Assembly (NCBI GenBank): GCA_031216445.1
Contig: CM062208.1
Span: forward strand, 1,072,501 to 1,136,500
DNA: 64,000 nt
Direction: 5' to 3'
Source: Lateolabrax maculatus
Taxonomy: Eukaryota; Chordata; Actinopteri; Acropomatiformes; Lateolabracidae
The translations under genes were made by a program, and so were the position numbers. Shown here one piece after another: positions 59,201 through 64,000 of this stretch. The notes beneath the pieces are model-generated. The model saw nothing but the letters and a program-made list of their open reading frames with translations. It made no database searches and was not told where the DNA came from. How positions within the stretch are numbered: the stretch's first letter is position 1; each line of letters begins with the position of its first letter.

Positions 59201-60340
59201 GCTGTGGTCCTCCTCTACTCTCACCTTCTTTTCCATCATCGTTGAAGTCTCCGACCGTCACAGAGTATCCTGGTGAACACGGACACACAATCAGCTTCAC
59301 AAAGCATCTTATTCTCAAACCTGCGTGGATCTTTGAACGAACAAAGTTCACAGACTGAGCGAGTTCTGATCGATCAGGGTCTGAGATCTTTGATCAAACT
59401 TCTAAACTCCTCTGAGCAGATTAAAGTCATATGAGCATGAGACCACTGAGGGAAACAGACGCTGACGGTCAGCACATGACATATATCTGTGTGTGTCGTT
59501 ACCTAGGTAACTGTCGTCGAACTCAGCGCCGGCCGTTTTGGTGGCGAGGGTGTTTCCGTACGGGGTGATGTAACCTTGACTGGTCCGGGTAAAAATCTCA
59601 GAGACGTCATCGGAAATCAGCTGGCCTGAACACAGAGGAGGAGAACCGAGGAGAACATAAGAGAACAGAGGAGATGAAGGGGAGGAACGAGGAATGACGC
59701 AAGAACATCAAAGAACAAAGGAGATCATTAAAGAACAGAGGAGAGGAACAAGGAGAGGAACAAGGAGAGGAACAAGGAGAGGAACAAGGAGAGGAACAAG
59801 GAGAGGAACAAGGAGAAAAACAAGGAGAGGAACAAGGAGAGGAACAAGGAGAGGAACAAGGAGAGGAACAAGGAGAAAAACAGAGGAGAGGAACAAGGAC
59901 AGGAACAAGGAGAGGAACAAGGAGAGGAACAAGGAGAGGAACAAGGAGAGGACAGAAGAGAACTTGAAGAGAACAAAGAGATAACATTAGCAAAAAAGGA
60001 AACGGGAGAACAGAAAAGAACAACAATACGAAGGGGAAGAACCCGAGCAGAACATAAAGTAAAGAACAGAAAAAGAACGTGTGATTTTACACCAGTTTGT
60101 TTACAAGCTGGTTTAGAAAAACACACACAACTTATAATTAAAGGAGCCACAGAGACACAGTGTTAACAACTGGCTAATCACAACCAGGGGTGTGTGTGTG
60201 TGTGTGTGTGTGTGTGAGTGTGTGTGTGTGGTGTGTGTGTGTGTGTGTGTGTGTGGTCTGTGTATGTGGTGTGTGTGTGTGTGTGAGTGTGTGTGTGAGT
60301 GTGGTGTGTGCGTGTGTGTGTGTGTGTGTGTGGTGTGTGT

Positions 60341-60401
<61 letters not shown>

Positions 60402-60710
60402 TGTGTGTGTGTGGTGTGTGGTGTGTGTGTGTGTGGTCTGTGTATGTGGTGTGTGTGTGTGTGTGTGAGTGTGTGTGTGTGGTGTGTGTATGTGGTGTGT
60501 GTGTGTGTGTGTGAGTGTGTGTGTGTGGTGTGTGGTGTGTGTGTGTGTGTGGTGTGTTGACTCAACAGGAAACAGTAATTAGACTGATCCACCCCAGGAG
60601 GAGCCTCACCATACAGAGGGAGAGAAAACATGTGTGAGACTGACTCAGCGTTCAGGACAGATTCTGTGTCACGCCCTCTAATGTCAGACGACTCGACAAA
60701 CATGGATTAC

Positions 60711-60773
<63 letters not shown>

Positions 60774-62660
60774 CGTCTGAACCCTCACCTGCCTGGACTT
60801 TACCTGATTATTAAAAGCTTAAGGTGGTGATGATGCACGCTGCGGTCCAGGGTAAGAACTTCATAACACCCAGCCTTCATTTTGCTCTCAGACTACAAGT
60901 TCCCCTCCCCAGTGGCAGGAAGTATAATGCTGCCATGAATTCAGACAGTTCGCTGAAGGCAACAACTTATTTTTGGAAAATGATCTCCATTAAAGTGAGC
61001 CGAACCAGCAGGCAGCAGCTCCTGTCTGCAGCGAACCAATGGATGTACAAACAACTATAACTGACCACTTGATACTGAAGGAAAGTTAAAAACAGGAAGA
61101 TTCTCAGGCAGGTTCTGCAGATAGAAGGAGCATCTTTTTTCTTTTCATCAGAGATAATGATATCCTCTGGAAGTGTAGGTCACACTGAATCCGAGGGGCT
61201 TTCACACCTGAAAGGCTTGGTTGAGTTCAAACAAACACTGATGCAGAGTAAACTGAGCTGAGCGGCAGCCATGTTTTAGCTTGAACAAAATGTCCTTATT
61301 TACCCAGAATTCATGGCAAATAAGTCCTTAACATAGTGAGAAACTAGGCAGCTTTGTCCTACGTCACAGTCTGTCTTTGTTAAACCGGCTCCAGGACTCA
61401 GCATAGTCACAATTTCTGGTGACTTTTGATGATTCGTCTGTACTGGCCCTGATCCCCACAGCCACACAACACGCCCTGATCATGCTGATCCAGCAGCATC
61501 CAAAACCACCACAACACAACACACAGCCGAGCTGCCAGCCGGCCTGAACAACAACCCCCCTATCCTGCTGGAAACCCGAGGATGGACAGGAGAGTTGTGG
61601 CGTTTTCTCGGGGAATGTTTGGTCAGAGTAACACTCACCCTGCCAGTAGAAGCTGCCAGGTCCTCCCACCACCACTCTGTTGTTCTTCTGAAACCACAAA
61701 CACAAACAACTGTATTACTTTGACTTCTTATTCGGGTGTGTAAAGGGTTAATGAGAGAGACCCAAACACACGGCCAGCTGCCGGCCGGCATCAAACCCCC
61801 GTAACATTGTACCTGCTAAACACCAGCAGCTTAACACTGTCAGCATGTTGACGGCAGAGACTCGACACAGCAGGACTATTCTTTAACTTTAAGCCACACT
61901 CGTTTCTCCCTGCTTCCAACCCGTATACTAAGCTAGACTAGTTGCCTCCTGGCCCCGCCTCCTTACGTAATGCATTAATAAGTAAAAAAAAAAAAAGTCC
62001 TTTGAGAATGGATGGTGAACTAGCTTTGCGTCTGTAAACCTGTTTTCAGGTGCGATCGTCGGGTCGATTCTGGGTTAGTTACCTTCAGGAAGTCGATGCT
62101 GAAGCCGGCCTGGCAGAAGCCCTGCCCCTCAGGTGAGCTGGCACCTGGACAGAGACACAAAACAGTCAATCAAATGTGACAGAAAAACAGGCGGACAGAG
62201 CCCTGAAGATTTCATTATAGAGTTTTTATATTTATTTGCATTCAAAACTGAATAACTGTCTGTGATGTTTGAGTATTTACAGCAGCTACTAGTTTCTCAT
62301 GTTAGTGTTTCATGTTAACTGTAGACGAAGGCGACGGAGGGAAGAAAAGAACGGACTTGATCTGCAGGGCGAGTACTCGACCACCGTGCCTCCTTTCTTC
62401 AGGTAACAGGTTCCCACCGGCTCGCGCTCGGAGACGCCGAAGGTCGACCACTGATACAGAGGTGCGCAGGCCTGCAAAACACAGCACAGGTAAGGAAACA
62501 CAGAAGTGAGAACAGATAAATACATGATCAGAATCAAACAGTGCTCCATGTACTCGTGGTGTCATTACCAGGATGTGTTCTCCGTCAGAGCGCACCGAGG
62601 CACCGAACCACTGCTTTGACTTGAACTCCATCTGAGCTCCATCTGAGTTCTTCCTGTTAC
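42103..62660 (-). CDS. itgav: Integrin alpha-V, 5' end outside window
   Basis: Thirty coding exons in transcript order: 62569-62660, 62357-62471, 62083-62144, 61639-61687, 59503-59625, 59225-59269, 59053-59096, 58797-58853, 57405-57457, 56221-56296, 53851-53980, 53626-53723, 53264-53357, 53085-53130, 51140-51247, 50663-50718, 50400-50554, 49168-49305, 48947-49014, 48692-48836, 47988-48080, 47551-47630, 45916-45996, 44651-44756, 44277-44435, 44038-44169, 43655-43768, 43431-43538, 42546-42665, 42103-42195. They give 945 complete codons plus a split Gly; about 100 N-terminal residues are missing. The beta-propeller has four calcium loops (DFNDDGKED, DVNNDGLVD, DLDMDGYND, DIDQNGYPD). Thigh/calf domains follow, with a furin-type site (HIRKR|DLES) separating heavy and light chains. 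A transmembrane segment (WVVALAVLAGLLLLALLIFIM) and a GFFKRVRPPQE tail end the protein. The tail and overall match indicate alpha-V rather than alpha-5 or alpha-8. It pairs with beta integrins to bind RGD ligands. Confidence 0.95.
42546..42665 (-). CDS. itgav: itgav exon encoding the membrane-proximal stalk and transmembrane helix
   Basis: Forty in-frame codons run from VSVSVMWVADPLQ through the single transmembrane helix to IMYK. The next and last exon begins LGFFKR, so the conserved GFFKR clasp is separated from the helix by a phase-0 intron. Confidence 0.95.
42722..43428 (+). repeat. TGTGTC/TGTCTG minisatellite forming an entire itgav intron
   Basis: About 700 bp of TG, TC and TCTG words fill the 765-bp intron 42666-43430. 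In the transcript it is (CA)n/(GA)n-like and starts right at the donor. Frames on both strands are open and cysteine/valine- or threonine/histidine-rich only because of the repeat. Confidence 0.97.
43771..43878 (+). repeat. (AC)n/(ACGC)n tract at an itgav acceptor
   Basis: Lies immediately upstream, in transcript order, of exon 43655-43768, so the pre-mRNA reads (UG)n up to the AG. Confidence 0.96.
44170..44276 (-). repeat. 107-bp itgav intron with adjacent AC and GT arms
   Basis: The + strand has (AC)n at 44206-44225 and (GT)n at 44229-44248, separated by three bases. This forms a near-perfect inverted repeat in the middle of the intron. Confidence 0.93.
44586..44648 (-). repeat. CA/UG inverted arms at the donor of exon 44651-44756
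   Basis: The + strand has (AC)n at 44586-44609 and (GT)n at 44623-44648. In the transcript the donor (GTGCGC) leads directly into a CA run, a 13-nt loop and a UG run. Confidence 0.92.
44769..44823 (+). repeat. (AC)n microsatellite upstream of exon 44651-44756
   Basis: About 27 dinucleotides, reading as (UG)n in the pre-mRNA, end about 12 nt before the acceptor. Confidence 0.96.
45643..45913 (+). repeat. TG/GAGTG minisatellite at an itgav donor
   Basis: (GTGTGTGA)n-type array that begins right after the donor of exon 45916-45996 in transcript order. Confidence 0.95.
47170..47460 (+). repeat. Dispersed repeat shared with 60985-61135
   Basis: GAACCAGCAGACAGCAGCTCCTGTCTGCAG and AACAGGAAGATTCTCAGGCAGGTTCTGCAG segments recur in the same orientation at 60985-61135, both in itgav introns. 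Boundaries are approximate. Confidence 0.65.
49017..49085 (+). repeat. GGAAGGAAGG purine array at an itgav acceptor
   Basis: A/G tandem repeat starting three bases past the acceptor of exon 48947-49014. In the transcript it is an extended CU-rich polypyrimidine tract. Confidence 0.9.
49493..49812 (+). mobile_element. tRNA-derived SINE, longer copy
   Basis: Same family as 15971-16250: GGGCGGCCGTGGCTGAGTGG head with A-box and GGTTCGATCCC B-box. The body contains the segment CAGCCCACCTACTTGCCACG that is absent from the other copy, and it ends in an AT-rich ATTAATAATA tail. It lies in the itgav intron between exons 50400-50554 and 49168-49305, antisense to the gene. Confidence 0.9.
50605..50642 (+). 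repeat. (ATT)n microsatellite
   Basis: About eleven ATT units in the 108-bp intron between itgav exons 50663-50718 and 50400-50554. Confidence 0.95.
50860..50990 (+). repeat. TTAGCTTAGCATAAAGACTGG dispersed repeat
   Basis: Sequence of the form AGGAATAGTTCAACATTCTGGGAG...TTTAGCTTAGCTTAGCATAAAGACTGGAAACAG...CTAGCCTGG, a family seen in whole or part also near 21099, 27664, 29012, 39586 and 41872. It is typical of spiny-rayed fish genomes by general knowledge. Confidence 0.7.
51270..51600 (-). repeat. Dispersed repeat, inverted relative to 29880-30220
   Basis: AGGACGGCGACGCTACAAAC through AACTCTTTACTGCAGCAGG matches the reverse complement of 29880-30220, including four tandem CTGCAGCAGGAACTCTTTA units. 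The tgfbr2 intron 1 copy has the same tandem segment. Confidence 0.8.
52400..52860 (+). repeat. Duplicated block, copy 1 (with 127-bp insertion)
   Basis: Lies in the itgav intron 51248-53084 and matches 54140-54500 in the same orientation at high identity (AGACCGAAGCTTTACT, GGTCTAATCATGACTTTGG). It differs by a 127-bp insertion at 52483-52609 and small indels. Confidence 0.88.
52483..52609 (+). mobile_element. Small dispersed insertion (retroposon tail-like)
   Basis: Starts AGAATCAGAATCGGAATTGG and contains TTTATTGCCAAGTAGGTTTT. A related fragment (GGTTTATTGTTTTCACATAG, TATTGGTGCAACAATAAACA) is at about 38198-38260. It is absent from the paralogous block at 54140-54500, which shows the empty site. 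Confidence 0.7.
53043..53074 (+). repeat. (CA)n downstream of itgav exon 53085-53130
   Basis: Reads as (UG)16 in the pre-mRNA just after the donor, complementary to the CA run upstream of the same exon. Confidence 0.95.
53199..53261 (+). repeat. (TG)n at donor of itgav exon 53264-53357
   Basis: About 31 dinucleotides, reading (CA)n in the transcript, start one base after the donor GT. Confidence 0.96.
53785..53839 (+). repeat. (TG)n downstream of itgav exon 53851-53980
   Basis: About 27 dinucleotides, reading (CA)n in the transcript, 11 bases after the donor. Confidence 0.96.
53851..53980 (-). CDS. itgav: itgav beta-propeller exon bracketed by UG and CA tracts
   Basis: 130 nt starting VSVYLRRGG and ending in the calcium loop DLDMDGYN|D. 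It is preceded in the pre-mRNA by about 40 UG units ending 7 nt before the AG, and followed by about 27 CA units. Its length is not a multiple of three, so skipping would break the frame. Confidence 0.95.
53988..54068 (+). repeat. (AC)n at acceptor of itgav exon 53851-53980
   Basis: Forty dinucleotides, one of the longest pure runs in the window, reading (UG)n immediately upstream of TTCTCCAG in the pre-mRNA. Confidence 0.97.
54140..54500 (+). repeat. Duplicated block, copy 2 (empty site)
   Basis: Direct repeat of 52400-52860, about 1.7 kb away with four itgav exons between. It lacks the 127-bp insertion and reads straight through CAGTAGTTTTCTCTCTTTTG. Confidence 0.88.
55205..56220 (+). repeat. 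Minisatellite built on the itgav exon 56221-56296 donor
   Basis: About 31 units of TCCTACCTGTGAG or TCCAACCTGTGAG joined by variable (TG)n run from 55205 up to the genuine splice junction, where the sequence is TCCTACCTGTCCC. On the transcript strand each unit contains CAGGTAGGA or CAGGTTGGA. Confidence 0.96.
59731..59955 (+). repeat. AGGAGAGGAACA 12-bp minisatellite
   Basis: About 18 units of AGGAGAGGAACA with AGGAGAAAAACA variants lie in the intron upstream of itgav exon 59503-59625. In the transcript it is nearly pure pyrimidine apart from a single G per unit, and lies about 100 nt from the acceptor. Confidence 0.94.
60190..60556 (+). repeat. TG/GGTGTG minisatellite
   Basis: (TG)n broken by GGTGTG, GAGTG and CTGTGTATG words, with an approximate longer-period duplication of the TGTGGTCTGTGTATGTGGTG word at about 60250 and 60432. 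It is in the itgav intron 59626-61638. Confidence 0.94.
60711..60771 (+). repeat. (AC)n microsatellite
   Basis: About 30 dinucleotides in the itgav intron 59626-61638, roughly 150 bp from and complementary in sense to the (TG)-rich array at 60190-60556. Confidence 0.95.
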
Positions 62661-64000
62661 CTGTAAAGAGACCGACTTGGATTATTATTGATCGATTGAA
62701 ATGACACTGGGATTGTGAGACATCAAGAGGCCAATCAGAGCCGCAAACCCGCCGATCGTCTTAAAGGTCGCTCAGTTTCCAGAGAAAAGCTCACAAATGT
62801 TGTTATTTTGAACCTCTACTGTGTTTCTGTAAGCAGATCCTCGTCTCTGCAGCTGATTTAAGAGTCCCATGCTCCCAGTTAAACTTTCAATCATATCAAA
62901 TCAATAATTTAATTTGATTTATGATCAGTTTAATAGTTTGGAATCAGGACCTTCAGCATTTGGATCAAGTTGCTCAGATTTAATTACTGAGTCGGATACA
63001 TCTTTTATCAACATTTAGGTAAAACAAAGTATCTGATCCGACTCGGTGTTAACGATCGATTAATACTTTAAATGTATTTTTCAGTCAATCTCTTCTTTTT
63101 AGGAAGTGTCCATTTCCATCATGTGATGTGAGGAGAGGAGGAGCACATCCGCTGGACTGGACTTATTATTTTACTATAATAAATTAATTAATGAATCACT
63201 AATTCAAGAGAACGGTTAATGAGCTCAAACACACTTCAGTATAAAACCTGTGAACATGGCAGCAGGTAGATAAAGTAGACTTTAATACGTCTGTTTTAGT
63301 ATGTGAACTATTACAGTGGTGTTACAGTCAGGACACCAGCTGGCTCAGCGGTGAGTCGGTGGTGAAATAAAAGCCTGACAGAACCCGGCGATAAGAGGCA
63401 GATGAACATCCTGGTCGGGATGTTGTCCGCAGACAGTGAGGAAATGTTTGGGACTTTCCCATCAGGTTGGGAAACTCCGGCCGGATGACAAACTGGATCT
63501 AAAGCCAGCTGAAGGAACAGAGCTCAAATGTTCTGCTGCCCATCACACGGAGGGATTAAAGTACCAAAGGGGTTAGTTTGGCAATAATTCACATGTTTTA
63601 TCCCTGATCTGTAACTATGCTGCCGAGGGTTTGTGCCAGCTAGTTACCAACTTAACGGCCCTGTAACCATGGTAACAGATCTTTTTCTCCGTGTCTGTCG
63701 ATGGATGATTTCAAACCTTAACCAAGACACGAGTTTCTGTCCACAGTTAACGTGGCGAGAAACGAGACCGGCCGTCTGCAGCAGTTTGAGGGGAAGTATA
63801 AAGGTGTCACCAGGGTTCACTGTGTTCATGGGGAAAAGAGCCACAGAGATGTAGAAACTTAAAGAGTCTCTCTCAACATTTAGGTACCAAGAGTTTTCAT
63901 CAATGTTAACCAGCTAATCAGCAGTAAACAGCTGAGGCTGAGGATCAACCAAAGTGTTGGACGCATGAACACATCGACCTGATGATGGCGCTAGAGGAAG
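62661..64000 (-). other. itgav intron leading to exons beyond the window
   Basis: No reading frame here resembles the missing N-terminal integrin sequence (signal peptide, first propeller blade). The missing exon or exons must therefore lie beyond base 64000. No tandem array or mobile element was recognised. Confidence 0.6.

Noticed and set aside
42103..62660. Assignment of the integrin as alpha-5 or alpha-8
   Set aside because: The GFFKRVRPPQE..EKEQLQPEENG tail and the extracellular sequence agree with alpha-V. The alpha-8 tail as I recall has GFFDRARPPQED, and alpha-5 lacks this form.
63633..63854. Possible missing first itgav exon on either strand near the right edge
   Set aside because: Neither short ORF resembles integrin N-terminal sequence and neither ends in a donor in the required phase.

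Overview
This window is vertebrate nuclear DNA, almost certainly from a percomorph-type teleost fish. The evidence is spliced genes with GT-AG introns, very high CA/TG microsatellite density, two tRNA-derived SINEs, LINE fragments with (GATT)n tails, and repeated 'TTAGCTTAGCATAAAGACTGG'-type dispersed repeats that are common in such genomes. Nothing prokaryotic (operons, Shine-Dalgarno sites, CRISPR) is present. Exon models were built by eye from splice sites plus protein-family resemblance. Reading phase was checked across every junction, and all four multi-exon models close in frame.

Layout from left to right. (1) The last two exons of lacc1/FAMIN (+, 23-248 and 1577-1787), separated by an intron that is almost wholly an 11-bp minisatellite. 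(2) lmln, a leishmanolysin-like zinc metallopeptidase (-, 16 coding exons, 19214 down to 6726, 665 aa, complete). (3) tgfbr2, the TGF-beta type II receptor kinase (-, 8 coding exons, 31565 down to 23555, 607 aa, complete). (4) An alpha-aspartyl dipeptidase / peptidase E of family S51 (+, 8 coding exons, 34475-38468, 238 aa, complete). (5) itgav, integrin alpha-V (-, 30 coding exons, 62660 down to 42103, 945 complete codons plus a split first one). The signal peptide and first ~100 residues of itgav lie beyond the right edge.

The genes are not an operon and do unrelated biochemistry. tgfbr2 and itgav are functionally linked in general biology, since alpha-V integrins activate latent TGF-beta, but nothing here shows co-regulation. 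The gaps and introns are dominated by tandem repeats. Several of these sit directly on splice sites: an array that copies the itgav 5' splice site about 30 times, complementary CA/UG tracts bracketing single itgav exons, and introns whose two ends can pair. I did not find a convincing new gene system. The most unusual content is this repeat/splice-site architecture and the shared ancestry of several dispersed and tandem repeats.
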